In this document: positions 25,592 through 33,569 of the stretch, piece after piece
How positions within the stretch are numbered: the stretch's first letter is position 1
Layout of the letters: the number at the start of each line of letters is the position of its first letter
Origin: Streptomyces ficellus
GTDB lineage: Bacteria; Actinomycetota; Actinomycetes; Streptomycetales; Streptomycetaceae
Length of the DNA: 64,000 nt
Direction of reading: 5' to 3'
NCBI RefSeq assembly: GCF_009739905.1
Contig: NZ_CP034279.1
Location: forward strand, 5,084,001-5,148,000
Notes under the pieces: generated by a model
What the model was told of the DNA's origin: nothing
What the model saw: only the letters and a program-made list of their open reading frames with translations
The model's database searches: none
Made by a program: the position numbers and the translations under genes

Positions 25592-26776
25592 CTAGGACTG
25601 CGGATCTCCGTCGACCAGACGCCCCAGGATCAGCGCGATGCGCAGCGTGAACGCGGAGCGGACATCGGACGGTGACCACCCGGTGACATCGGTCACACGT
25701 CGCAGCCGGTAGCGCACGGTGTTGGGATGCACAAAAAGCATCCGCGCCGCGCCCTCCAGACTGCTCGCCTGTTCCAGATATACGCTCAAGGTTTCCAGGA
25801 GCGCCGAGCCCGCCTCTTCCAGCGGTCTGTAGATCTCCTCCACCAGCTGCTCGCGCGCCGACGGGTCGCCGGCGATCGCGCGCTCCGGCAGCAGGTCGTC
25901 CGCCAGCACCGGCCGTGGCGCGTCCTGCCAGGCCGAGCACGCCTTCAGGCCCGCCGCCGCGGCCTGCGCGGACCGGGTGGCCGCCAGCAGGTCCGGCACG
26001 ATCGGCCCGGCGACCACCGGCCCGGCGGCGTACGGGCCGATCAGCGCCTTGGCGACGTGGAGCGGGTTGTCGCTGCCGCCCGCGATGACGACCAGCCGGT
26101 TGCCGAGCACCCCGGTCAGGACCTGGAGCTTGGCGTGCCGGGCCGCCCGCCGGATCGCCTCCACGGTCAGCTCGCTGTCGCCGTCCGGGGCGGTGCCCAG
26201 GATCACGCAGACGTGCTCCGGGGAGTTCCAGCCGAGGGCCGCCGCCCGCGAGACGGCGCCCTCGTCGGCCTCGCCGGACAGCACCGCGTTGACGACGAGG
26301 GACTCCAGCCGCGCGTCCCAGGCGCCGCGCGCCTCGGCGGCCTGGGCGTACACCTGGGCCGTGGCGAAGGCGATCTCCCGGGCGTACACCAGCAGCGCCT
26401 CGCGCAGCACCGACTCGTCGCCCGGGGCGGCGACCTCCTCGATTGCCGACTCCATGACCTCGATCGTGGTGCGGACCATCTCCACGGTCTGGCGCAGGGT
26501 GATCGCCCGGGTCAGCTCGCGCGGGGCGGTGCCGAACACGTCCGTCGAGATCGCCTGCGGGGTCTCGGGGTGCCGGAACCACTCGGTGAACGCGGCGATG
26601 CCGGCCTGGGCGACCAGGCCGATCCACGACCGGTTCTCCGGAGGCATGGCCCGGTACCAGGGCAGCGTCTCGTCCATGCGGGCAATGGCGCTCGCCGCGA
26701 GCCGTCCGGAGGACTGCTCCAGGCGCTTCAGGGTGGCGGCATGGCGGTGGGCGTCGTTCGCTGCGGGTTCAGGCAC
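25592..26776 (-). CDS. fasR: FasR-type fatty-acid biosynthesis regulator
   Basis: A 394-residue PucR-like transcription factor. The C-terminal HTH is ASSLEGAARMLFVHPNTVRY, followed by RLRRVTDVTG (about residues 330-362); the N-terminal 150 residues are a helical sensor region and a central GGDEF-like fold spans about 150-290. In S. coelicolor the orthologue activates the fabDHPF operon. GTG start at 26776. It is immediately upstream of and in the same orientation as fabD, separated by 83 bases holding an inverted repeat. Confidence 0.92.
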   Translation of the reverse strand: MPEPAANDAHRHAATLKRLEQSSGRLAASAIARMDETLPWYRAMPPENRSWIGLVAQAGIAAFTEWFRHPETPQAISTDVFGTAPRELTRAITLRQTVEMVRTTIEVMESAIEEVAAPGDESVLREALLVYAREIAFATAQVYAQAAEARGAWDARLESLVVNAVLSGEADEGAVSRAAALGWNSPEHVCVILGTAPDGDSELTVEAIRRAARHAKLQVLTGVLGNRLVVIAGGSDNPLHVAKALIGPYAAGPVVAGPIVPDLLAATRSAQAAAAGLKACSAWQDAPRPVLADDLLPERAIAGDPSAREQLVEEIYRPLEEAGSALLETLSVYLEQASSLEGAARMLFVHPNTVRYRLRRVTDVTGWSPSDVRSAFTLRIALILGRLVDGDPQS

Positions 26777-26821
26777 GGGACAAGACTGCCTTATCCGGGC
26801 GGCACGGTGCGGCGCCGGGTC

Positions 26822-26827
26822 TACGGT
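26822..26827 (+). promoter_or_regulatory. TACGGT -10 element, leaderless pirin promoter
   Basis: TACGGT ends six bases before GTG 26834, with no ribosome-binding site between, predicting a leaderless transcript. Confidence 0.5.
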
Positions 26828-26833
26828 GGTCCC

Positions 26834-27553
26834 GTGAGCTCATGGCATCCAGACGACCCGGCCGCCGCCGCGCGGCCCGGCCCCGTCGCACCGGTGTGGT
26901 CCGTGCGGCGGGCGGGCGAGCGCTACGCCGGTGGCGCCGCGACCGACGGCATAGAGACCCTGCACGCCTTCTCCTTCGGGCGCCACTACGACCCCGACAA
27001 CCTCCGGTTCGGCGCGGTCCTGGCGTGCAACGAGGAGCGGCTCGCCCCCGGCTCCGGGTTCGACGAGCACCCGCACAGCCACACCGAGATCGTCACCTGG
27101 GTCGTCGAGGGCGAGCTGACCCACCGCGACTCGGCCGGGCACACCTCGCGCATCGGCCCCGGCGACGTACAGCACCTGAGCGCGGCGGCCGGGGTGCGGC
27201 ACGAGGAGCGCAACGACGGCGAAGCCCCGCTGGTCTTCGTGCAGATGTGGCTGGCCCCCGGGCAGCCCGGCGGCGCCCCGGCGTACGAGGTGGTGCGGGG
27301 CATCGCCGACGCGACCCCGTACGCCGTGCCGGCCGCGGGCGCGATGCTTCACGTACGCCGGCCGGAGGCGCCCGGGGAGCGGATCGCCGTCCCGGACGCG
27401 GCCTTCGTGTACGTCCACGTCGTCCGCGGCGGGCTGCGGCTCGCCGACGACGAAGTGGGCCCCGGCGACGCGGTGCGGATCACCGGTGCCCAGGGGCTGG
27501 AGCTGGTGTCGCTCGGGCCGGCCGAGGTGCTGCTGTGGGAGATGAGCGGCTGA
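26834..27553 (+). CDS. Pirin-family bicupin protein
   Basis: A 239-residue double-stranded beta-helix protein. The metal-binding residues of pirin are recognisable in FDEHPHSHTEIVTWVVEGEL (two His) with a later Glu/His pair in LSAAAGVRHEERN. Pirins are quercetinases or redox-linked regulators; the YhaK/YhhW type is suggested by length. It is divergent from fasR with 57 bases between. The start is GTG 26834 without a ribosome-binding site. Its biological role here is unknown. Confidence 0.87.
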   Translation: MSSWHPDDPAAAARPGPVAPVWSVRRAGERYAGGAATDGIETLHAFSFGRHYDPDNLRFGAVLACNEERLAPGSGFDEHPHSHTEIVTWVVEGELTHRDSAGHTSRIGPGDVQHLSAAAGVRHEERNDGEAPLVFVQMWLAPGQPGGAPAYEVVRGIADATPYAVPAAGAMLHVRRPEAPGERIAVPDAAFVYVHVVRGGLRLADDEVGPGDAVRITGAQGLELVSLGPAEVLLWEMSG

Positions 27554-27721
27554 AGCCGGTCGCCGTGGACCGCCGTTGAGCGATCATGGCCTCTTCTTGT
27601 TCATGCTTGTCACTCTTGTTCACGACCAGGGCGTGGGGACGCCCGGACCCGGGGGAGGATCCTTGCGCGACCACACCGGCCACGAGCCGCACCGCACCCC
27701 TCCGGCGCGTCCGGCCCGCCG

Positions 27722-29413
27722 GTGACCACCACGTCCGCGGCCCCCGAGGCCGCGCCCGCACCGGCCGCCGCCGCCGTGTCCGTCGCGCGCAGCGGCGCCG
27801 TCATGGCCGCCGGCTCCCTGCTCTCCCGCGCCACCGGGTTCGTCCGCTCCGCCGTCGTCGCCGCCGCGCTCGGCACCGGCCTCGTCGCCGACGGCTACAC
27901 GGTCGGCAACTCCGTGCCCAACATCGTCTACATGCTGCTCCTCGGCGGCGCCCTCAACGCCGTCTTCGTGCCCGAACTGGTCAAGGCCGCCAAGGAGCAC
28001 GCCGACGGCGGCAAGGCCTACACCGACCGCCTCCTGACGGCCTGTCTGGCCGGACTGCTCCTGCTCACCGCCGGTGCGGTGCTGGCGGCGCCCGCCATCA
28101 TCGACGCGTACACCGACTACACCGGTGCCCAGGCCACCATGACAGTGGCCTTCGCCCGCTACTGCCTGCCGCAGATCTTCTTCCTCGGGGTGTTCACCCT
28201 GCTCGGGCAGGTCCTCAACGCGCGCGGCCGGTTCGGCGCGATGATGTGGACGCCGATCCTCAACAACGTCGTCGTCATCGCCGTGTTCGCGCTGTACCTC
28301 GTCGCCGGCGACGGCGGCTCGCTCACCGCCCGGGAGACCGCGCTGCTCGGCTGGGGCACCACCGCCGGGATCGCCGTCCAGGCGCTCGCCCTGCTGCCCT
28401 CCCTGCGCGGCGCCCGCTTCCGCTTCCGGCCCCGCTTCGACTGGCGCGGCAGCGGGCTCACCTCACCGCTGCGCGCGGCCGGCTGGCTGGTGCTGCTCGT
28501 GCTGACCAACCAGGGCGCCTACTGGGTCACCACCCGGCTCGCCACGGCGGCGGGCCTGCGGGCGCACGGCCAGGGCGTCGACGGGGGCGCCGGATTCACC
28601 GCGTACACCAACGCCTACCTGCTGTGGATGGTCCCGCACGGCATCGTCACCGTCTCGCTGGTCACCGCGCTGATGCCGCGGATGAGCGCCGCCGCGGCCG
28701 ACGGCGACACCGCCCGGGTGCGCCGGGACGTCTCCCACGGGCTGCGCGCCAGCGCCGCGGCCGTCGTGCCCGCCGCCTGCGCGCTCCTCGCGCTCGCCGG
28801 GCCGCTGATGGCCGCCGCCTACCAGTACGGCAGGACCGACGCCGGCGACATCGCGCGCATGGCGGCGGTCCTGATGGCGTTCGCGCCCGGACTGGTCGCC
28901 TTCTCCGGGCAGTACGTGCTGACGCGCGGGTTCTACGCGCTGCGCGACACACGGACGCCGTTCCTGCTGAACCTGCTGGTCGCCGCGGTCAACGCGGGCC
29001 TGTCGGTGGCGGCGTACCAGCTGCTGCCCGCGCGGTGGGCGGTGACCGGCATGGCGGCGGCCTACTCGGTGGCGCTGTGGGCCGGCTGGGCCGTCACCGC
29101 GTACGTCCTGCGGCGACGGCTGGCCGCGCCGGGCGGGCACGGCGGCGACGGCACCCCCGCCGCCCTGGCCCGGCTGCTGGTGGCGGCCGTCCCGGCGGCG
29201 GGGCTCGGCCACCTGACGGCACGGTGGGCGGACGGGGGCGGACCGTTCCTGGCGGCGGGCGCCGGCGCGGTGGTGATCGCCGCGGTGTTCGCCCTCCTCG
29301 CGCGCCCGCTGCGGCTCACGGAGGTGCGGGCGCTGCTGCGCCGGGCGGTGCGCCGACGAGGGGCGCACCGCCAGGGCGGCGGGCGGGACGATCTCAGTGG
29401 TCGGAGTAGCTGA
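27722..29413 (+). CDS. murJ: MurJ/MviN-like lipid II flippase
   Basis: A 563-residue multi-pass membrane protein of the MOP superfamily (MviN/MurJ), about 13-14 transmembrane helices, which flips lipid-linked peptidoglycan precursors. Characteristic segments are SLLSRATGFVRSAVVAAALG (TM1), NSVPNIVYMLLLGGALNAVF (TM2) and the later TRGFYALRDTRTPFLLN. The N-terminal 20 residues are an Ala/Pro-rich tail. The start is GTG 27722, with no clear ribosome-binding site. Streptomyces carry several MurJ paralogues; this may be an accessory copy because it lies outside the division cluster. Confidence 0.88.
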   Translation: MTTTSAAPEAAPAPAAAAVSVARSGAVMAAGSLLSRATGFVRSAVVAAALGTGLVADGYTVGNSVPNIVYMLLLGGALNAVFVPELVKAAKEHADGGKAYTDRLLTACLAGLLLLTAGAVLAAPAIIDAYTDYTGAQATMTVAFARYCLPQIFFLGVFTLLGQVLNARGRFGAMMWTPILNNVVVIAVFALYLVAGDGGSLTARETALLGWGTTAGIAVQALALLPSLRGARFRFRPRFDWRGSGLTSPLRAAGWLVLLVLTNQGAYWVTTRLATAAGLRAHGQGVDGGAGFTAYTNAYLLWMVPHGIVTVSLVTALMPRMSAAAADGDTARVRRDVSHGLRASAAAVVPAACALLALAGPLMAAAYQYGRTDAGDIARMAAVLMAFAPGLVAFSGQYVLTRGFYALRDTRTPFLLNLLVAAVNAGLSVAAYQLLPARWAVTGMAAAYSVALWAGWAVTAYVLRRRLAAPGGHGGDGTPAALARLLVAAVPAAGLGHLTARWADGGGPFLAAGAGAVVIAAVFALLARPLRLTEVRALLRRAVRRRGAHRQGGGRDDLSGRSS

Positions 29414-29765
29414 AGTCCCCGACGGTCCAGGCGCTCACGTCCTTGATCGCGATCCGGTACATCCCGCCGGTCTCCGGGATGCCGACCGTGCCCTGGAGGA
29501 TGCGGGCGACGTGGAAGTGCAGGTGCGTGGGCGCGGCCGCCCTCGGGGAGGCGGCCGCCCCGGGCGGCGCGAACATACCGGCGAAGGGGCCGAGCCGGTC
29601 GGAGTCGCGCAGCACCTCGGCCACCCGCTGCCGCCACACCGCTTCGGGCGCCAGTCGGCCCGTGATGACGGCACCGTGGACCACGACCGTCAGGGACATC
29701 TGCGTGGTGTGCTCCGACTCCACCGTGGCGGCGAGGTCGACGAGCAGTTCATCAGGCTTCGACAT
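29394..29765 (-). CDS. GvpU-like gas-vesicle accessory protein
   Basis: A 123-residue protein resembling GvpU. The matching segments are LTVVVHGAVITGRL, THLHFHVARILQG and MYRIAIKDVSAWTVGDF, which correspond to the Bacillus GvpU pattern as I recall it. ATG 29765 (MSKPDELLVD) is preferred; it overlaps the preceding gene by 14 bases. No other gas-vesicle gene is in the window, so its role here is unclear. Its 3' end overlaps the murJ 3' end by 20 bases in convergent orientation. Confidence 0.6.
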   Translation of the reverse strand: MSKPDELLVDLAATVESEHTTQMSLTVVVHGAVITGRLAPEAVWRQRVAEVLRDSDRLGPFAGMFAPPGAAASPRAAAPTHLHFHVARILQGTVGIPETGGMYRIAIKDVSAWTVGDFSYSDH

Positions 29766-30105
29766 GGGCGTTGATTCTAGAACCCGCGCCGCCCGGCCGT
29801 GCGGGCACCGTGTCACCGCCCAGGAGCGCCACCGCCGTCTGGAGCGCGGTGGGGGCGGCGGTGGGGGCGGTGACGGGGGACTGACAGGTGAAGCCGAGCC
29901 GGGTCAGCGCCCTGGTCACCTCACCGGCGGTGAAGTCACGGCGGTCCTGCCTGGTGATCACTTCCCCGACCTGCTTGACCGGGTAGGTGCGGCGCCCGAT
30001 CGTCACGGACGGACCGGCGACGAGTTCGGGCGTGATGCCCTTCATCGCCTGTTGGACGTCGTGCTGGGTCAGCTCGAAGGGGAAGCGGGCGATGACGCAG
30101 CGCAT
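29752..30105 (-). CDS. SCO5918-like conserved protein
   Basis: A 117-residue protein beginning MRCVIARFPFELTQHDVQQA, with the conserved core VTIGRRTYPVKQVGEVITRQ (residues about 34-53) and DRRDFTAGEVTRALTRLGFTC. The family is known mainly from Streptomyces, next to cold-shock helicase genes, and has no established function. ATG 30105 is preceded by a good ribosome-binding site (GGAGG region). It lies between the CBS and GvpU-like genes and is probably in one transcription unit with them. Confidence 0.75.
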   Translation of the reverse strand: MRCVIARFPFELTQHDVQQAMKGITPELVAGPSVTIGRRTYPVKQVGEVITRQDRRDFTAGEVTRALTRLGFTCQSPVTAPTAAPTALQTAVALLGGDTVPARPGGAGSRINAHVEA

Positions 30106-30132
30106 GGGGCCTCGGAGGTGAGAAGGAGGTGA

Positions 30133-30531
30133 TCAGGGCAGGAGGGCCAGGACGCCCAGGGTGTAACCGTGCTCGTCGACCACGGGGGACACCTCCAGCG
30201 TCCGCGTCCGCATGGCCGCCTCCGCGTCGTTCAGGTGCGCCGCGGAACTGGTGAACGGCCCCCGGTCGAGGGGGATGTCCCGCAGCCGGGTGGGGTCGCT
30301 GTACCAGGAACCGCCCCGGTGGGCGGCGAGCTGCGCCCGGGTGACCAGGCCGCCGCAGCGGCCGTGCTCATCCTGGAGGACCAGGTGCTCGACGCGGGCG
30401 CTGATGAGCACGGACATGGCCACGTCGACCGTCATGTGGTCGTCGACCTGGGGCCCGGGCGCGTGCATGGCGTCCCGGGCGGTCAGGCCCGTACCGCTCG
30501 CTGCCCGTACGCGTGTCTGAACCGGTGTCAA
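30133..30531 (-). CDS. CBS-domain protein
   Basis: A 132-residue protein consisting of one pair of CBS motifs: ARDAMHAPGPQVDDHMTVDV to LVLQDEHGRCGGLVTRAQL, then the second, degenerate half ending SPVVDEHGYTLGVLALLP. CBS pairs bind adenosine nucleotides and act as energy sensors. The start is TTG 30531, six bases after GAGGAGA; no ATG or GTG is suitably placed. It follows the DEAD-box helicase by 52 bases and precedes the SCO5918-like gene, suggesting a shared cold- or energy-stress role. Confidence 0.8.
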   Translation of the reverse strand: MTPVQTRVRAASGTGLTARDAMHAPGPQVDDHMTVDVAMSVLISARVEHLVLQDEHGRCGGLVTRAQLAAHRGGSWYSDPTRLRDIPLDRGPFTSSAAHLNDAEAAMRTRTLEVSPVVDEHGYTLGVLALLP

Positions 30532-30583
30532 GGGCTTCTCCTCTTCGGTCGGGCGTGCGGGACGTGCACCACGGGCCCGTGGG

Positions 30584-32080
30584 CTACGCGGCGGAGCCGC
30601 CGCCCCACCGGGCGGGCCGGCGGCGTCGCCCGCGTGCGGGCGTGCCGGAGGCCTTGGCCCGCTCGGAGGGCGGGGCGGTGATGGTGACGGGGACGCCCGA
30701 GGGCGTCCGCGCGCCGGTGATGCGGCTCAGTTCGGCCTCGCCGGAGCGGACGCGGGTCACCCGGGCCGTGATGCCGGCGTCGGCCATCAGGCGCTCCATG
30801 CCGCGCCGCTGGCCCGGCAGCACCAGGGTGACGACGGTGCCGGACTCGCCCGCGCGGGCCGTACGGCCACCGCGGTGCAGGTAGTCCTTGTGGTCGCCGG
30901 GCGGGTCGACGTTGACGACGAGGTCGAGGTCGTCGACGTGGATGCCGCGGGCGGCGACGTTGGTGGCCACCAGGACCGTGACGTGGCCGCTGCGGAACCG
31001 GTCGAGGGTACGGGTGCGCTGCGGCTGGGTCTTGCCGCCGTGCAGGGCGGACGCGCGGACGCCGACGGCCAGGAGGTCCTTGGTCAGCCGGTCCACCGCG
31101 TGCTTGGTGTCCAGGAACATGATCACCCGCCCGTCGCGGGCGGCGATCTCCGTGGTGGCGGCGTGCTTGTCGGCGCCGTGCACGTGCAGCACATGGTGCT
31201 CCATCGTGGTGACCGCCCCCGCCGAGGGGTCCACGGAGTGCACGACCGGGTCGGTGAGGTAGCGGCGCACCAGGAGGTCGACGTTCCGGTCCAGGGTGGC
31301 CGAGAAGAGCATGCGCTGCCCGTCGGGCCGCACCTGGTCGAGCAGGTGGGTCACCTGGGGCATGAAGCCCATGTCGGTCATCTGGTCGGCCTCGTCCAGG
31401 ACGGTGATCGCGACCCGGTCCAGCAGGCAGGCGCCCCGGTCGACCAGGTCCTTGAGCCGCCCGGGCGTCGCGACGACGACCTCGCTGCCGCCGCGCAGCG
31501 CGCCCGCCTGGCGGCCGATCGGCATACCGCCGACCACCGTGGTCAGCCGCAGGCGCAGCGACCGGGCGTAGGGGGTGAGCGCGTCGGTGACCTGCTGGGC
31601 CAGCTCCCTGGTGGGGACGAGCACGAGGGCCAGCGGCTGCCGGGGCTCGGCGCGCTTCCCGGCGGTACGGGCCAGCAGGGCGAGGCCGAACGCCAGCGTC
31701 TTGCCGGAGCCCGTGCGGCCGCGGCCCAGGACGTCGCGGCCCGCCAGCGAGTTCGGCAGCGTCGCCGCCTGGATCGGGAACGGAACGGTCACGCCCGCGG
31801 AGCGCAGCTCGGCGAGCAGGTGCTCCGGCAGGCCGAGGGCGTCGAACGTCTCGACGGACGGCAACGACGGGGTGGTGCTGACAGGCAGGGCGAACTCCCC
31901 GCGGGGCGCGGTGGAGCGGCGTCCGTGGCCGCCGCCCGGGCGTCCGGCCGGGCCCGGCCGGACCGCGCCCTGCGGGCGGCCCCGGCCGCCACGGCCGGAG
32001 CCTGCGGAGCCCGCGGAGGCCGTCCGGGAGCGGTAGGAGCCGGAGCTGTCGTTCGTGCGAGCTGTGCGGTTCGTGTTCAT
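30584..32080 (-). CDS. DEAD-box RNA helicase
   Basis: A 498-residue ATP-dependent RNA helicase. All core motifs are present: Q-motif region PFPIQAATLP, Walker A GRGRTGSGKT, PTRELAQQV, VLDEADQMTDMGF, FSAT, and motif VI HRGGRTARAGE. The N-terminal 65 residues and the C-terminal 30 are Arg/Gly-rich and likely bind RNA. ATG 32080 is seven bases after GAGGAAGG, which lies in one arm of a 9-bp hairpin. A neighbouring CspA gene supports a cold-induced function in mRNA unwinding and ribosome assembly. Confidence 0.95.
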   Translation of the reverse strand: MNTNRTARTNDSSGSYRSRTASAGSAGSGRGGRGRPQGAVRPGPAGRPGGGHGRRSTAPRGEFALPVSTTPSLPSVETFDALGLPEHLLAELRSAGVTVPFPIQAATLPNSLAGRDVLGRGRTGSGKTLAFGLALLARTAGKRAEPRQPLALVLVPTRELAQQVTDALTPYARSLRLRLTTVVGGMPIGRQAGALRGGSEVVVATPGRLKDLVDRGACLLDRVAITVLDEADQMTDMGFMPQVTHLLDQVRPDGQRMLFSATLDRNVDLLVRRYLTDPVVHSVDPSAGAVTTMEHHVLHVHGADKHAATTEIAARDGRVIMFLDTKHAVDRLTKDLLAVGVRASALHGGKTQPQRTRTLDRFRSGHVTVLVATNVAARGIHVDDLDLVVNVDPPGDHKDYLHRGGRTARAGESGTVVTLVLPGQRRGMERLMADAGITARVTRVRSGEAELSRITGARTPSGVPVTITAPPSERAKASGTPARGRRRRPARWGGGSAA

Positions 32081-32088
32081 GCGGAACC

Positions 32089-32115
32089 TTCCTCGATGCG
32101 GCTCGTATCGAGGAA
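32089..32115 (-). promoter_or_regulatory. Shine-Dalgarno-sequestering hairpin in the helicase leader
   Basis: On the minus strand TTCCTCGAT (32115-32107) pairs perfectly with ATCGAGGAA (32097-32089) around a nine-base loop. The second arm contains most of GAGGAAGG, the ribosome-binding site of the DEAD-box helicase. Such a structure could control translation, for example with temperature or by helicase feedback. Confidence 0.55.
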
Positions 32116-32291
32116 TTCCTGTCGGCGGCCGCTGGCCGCACGGGGATTCGCAAGAACGGACCGGAAAAAGACGAAACGCTTACCGGCGCCCGACGGGCGC
32201 GGGCCGGTTCGTCTTGAATGGCGCCGGACGGTGAGCCGCGAAGGGCGGCGTTCGATTCCGGGCGCGGGCTCCGTCGTACCCGACGGAGCGG

Positions 32292-32336
32292 AGAAAAAAC
32301 GAACCGGGGCCCACACCCATGGGTGTGGGCCCCGGT
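32292..32336 (-). terminator. Intrinsic terminator downstream of cspA
   Basis: A perfect 34-base palindrome (32303-32336, 17-bp arms with no separate loop) lies 26 bases after the cspA stop and is followed on the minus strand by six T residues (32299-32294). This is a textbook Rho-independent terminator, unusual for its U-tract in this genome. Confidence 0.85.
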
Positions 32337-32361
32337 CCTCGCTTGCGCGGTGGCGTCAGCG

Positions 32362-32565
32362 TCAGGCGGGAACGATGTTCTCGGCCTGCGGGCCCTTCTG
32401 GCCCTGCGTGACGTCGAAGTTCACCTTCTGGCCTTCCTGAAGCTCGCGGAAGCCGGAGGAGGCGATGTTCGAGTAGTGCGCGAACACGTCAGCGCCGCCA
32501 CCGTCCTGCTCGATGAAGCCGAAGCCCTTTTCCGCGTTGAACCACTTCACGGTGCCAGATGCCAT
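32362..32565 (-). CDS. CspA-family cold-shock protein
   Basis: A 67-residue OB-fold RNA/DNA chaperone. Both RNA-binding motifs are present: RNP1 as KGFGFIEQ and RNP2 as DVFAHYSNI. ATG 32565 follows GGGAGA by five bases; upstream in-frame extension is leader sequence. The mRNA has an approximately 125-base leader. It is upstream of the DEAD-box helicase, separated by an intrinsic terminator, so the two may be co-regulated by read-through. Confidence 0.96.
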   Translation of the reverse strand: MASGTVKWFNAEKGFGFIEQDGGGADVFAHYSNIASSGFRELQEGQKVNFDVTQGQKGPQAENIVPA

Positions 32566-32702
32566 ATTGAATCTCCCTTTGGGGCAGTGCCCGGACGTCG
32601 CACCTTGCGGGTCCGGAGTCGCTGGGATGTTTTCCCCTCCGGAAAAGCACCGGATGAACTGAAAAGTTTCTGGGAACCACAACTGCAACTGACAACACCG
32701 TA
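32566..32702 (-). promoter_or_regulatory. Long cspA 5' leader
   Basis: TACGGT (minus strand, 32702-32697) is a plausible -10 element, which would give a leader of about 125 bases. It contains a small hairpin at 32630-32646 with 6-bp arms and a GGAGG loop on the RNA. Long structured leaders are typical of cold-shock genes. Confidence 0.45.
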
Positions 32703-32825
32703 GCACGGGTGGCGTCGGGGGGTGCGCTACGTTTTTTCGTCAGGTTTCCGTCAGGAGTTATTCAAGAATTTCTGCGGCGGCGGCGGGAGATATGCGCTTC
32801 CGCCGGTCGGACGCGGGGATTTCTC

Positions 32826-33188
32826 TCAGGGGCGTTCGTCCGAGGCGGAGCTCCCGGCCGGGTGGCGCGTCTCCTCACCGAGCCGCATCTCCTCGTTGAG
32901 GCGCAGGGCCTCCTCCAGCTGGTCCTCGAGGACGATGATGCGGCAGGCGGCCTCGACCGGCGTGCCCTGGTCGACCAGCTCGCGCGCCCGCCCGGCGAGG
33001 CGCAGCTGGTAGCGGGAGTAGCGGCGGTGGCCGCCCTCCGAGCGCAGCGGGGTGATGAGCCGGGCCTCGCCGAGGGCGCGGAGGAAAGCGGGGGTGGTGC
33101 CCAGCAGGGCGGCGGCCCGTCCCATGGTGTAGGCGGGGTAGTCGTCGTCGTCGAGACTGTCGACGACGGAGGGCTTCTCAGGGGGCAT
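32826..33188 (-). CDS. MerR/BldC-like small DNA-binding protein
   Basis: A 120-residue protein with a MerR-type winged HTH (YTMGRAAALLGTTPAFLRAL, then RSEGGHRRYSRYQL; residues about 20-60) followed by a short helical tail containing ACRIIVLEDQLEEALRLNEE. The effector-binding domain of full MerR proteins is missing. ATG 33188 follows GAAGG; in-frame TTG 33305 is rejected because the extension would run through a hairpin. It is preceded by a 380-base region with a strong hairpin and spaced direct repeats, suggesting attenuation or autoregulation. Confidence 0.82.
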   Translation of the reverse strand: MPPEKPSVVDSLDDDDYPAYTMGRAAALLGTTPAFLRALGEARLITPLRSEGGHRRYSRYQLRLAGRARELVDQGTPVEAACRIIVLEDQLEEALRLNEEMRLGEETRHPAGSSASDERP

Positions 33189-33215
33189 AGCACCTTCTTC
33201 TCGGGGACGCGTCGA

Positions 33216-33246
33216 GGGGCCCGGGTGTGCTCCACACCCGGGCCCC
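33216..33246. terminator. Strong hairpin in the leader of the MerR-like gene
   Basis: A perfect 14-bp GC-rich stem (33216-33229 with 33233-33246) and a three-base loop lie 28 bases upstream of the MerR-like start. It may be a terminator acting as an attenuator, because the only gene downstream in this orientation is the MerR-like gene. Confidence 0.6.
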
Positions 33247-33505
33247 GAGGGGTTCCAACACCATCTACCGGTCCGCTCGCGGGACCGGCTCTCTGTATTC
33301 CGCAACGACGCCCGGGAGGGCGGGGATGCGGGATCGTGAATACGTGACCGTGGACCACCTGCCGTTCGGGGTCTGCGGTGCCCGGGCGACGTGCGTGCCC
33401 GGGTGATCCTGACGGTGCCGTCTCCTTGTCTCTCCAGGGCGGGCCCTCCGTACCTGCGAGGGGCCCATGACCAACGTGTACGGCGGAAAGCCTACCGTCC
33501 GCGCA

Positions 33506-33536
33506 GGTGGAAATCTACCTTCGGCGGTGGAGATTT
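33506..33536. promoter_or_regulatory. Direct repeat spaced by two helical turns
   Basis: GGTGGAAATCT (33506-33516) and GGTGGAGATTT (33526-33536) match at 9 of 11 positions and start exactly 20 bases apart. They are candidates for a head-to-tail protein-binding site upstream of the MerR/BldC-like gene. Confidence 0.4.
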
Positions 33537-33569
33537 TCTGGTGTCGTCGAGAGGGGTGTGCGTGGGCCG

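Larger units (their letters stand above)
33189..33569. other. 381-base intergenic region upstream of the MerR-like gene
   Basis: No gene is seen. The region carries the hairpin at 33216-33246, a smaller 7-bp hairpin around 33270-33290 and direct repeats at 33506-33536. All lie between the stop of the serine hydrolase and the start of the MerR-like gene, so this is its promoter and leader region. Confidence 0.6.

Noticed and set aside
29394..29816. Longer start at 29816 for the GvpU-like gene
   Set aside because: The extra 17 residues overlap the SCO5918-like coding end and lack similarity to the family.
33255..33310. Possible tRNA on the minus strand upstream of the MerR-like gene
   Set aside because: A short GGTTCC-like stretch is present, but no cloverleaf with 7-, 5- and 5-bp stems can be built.
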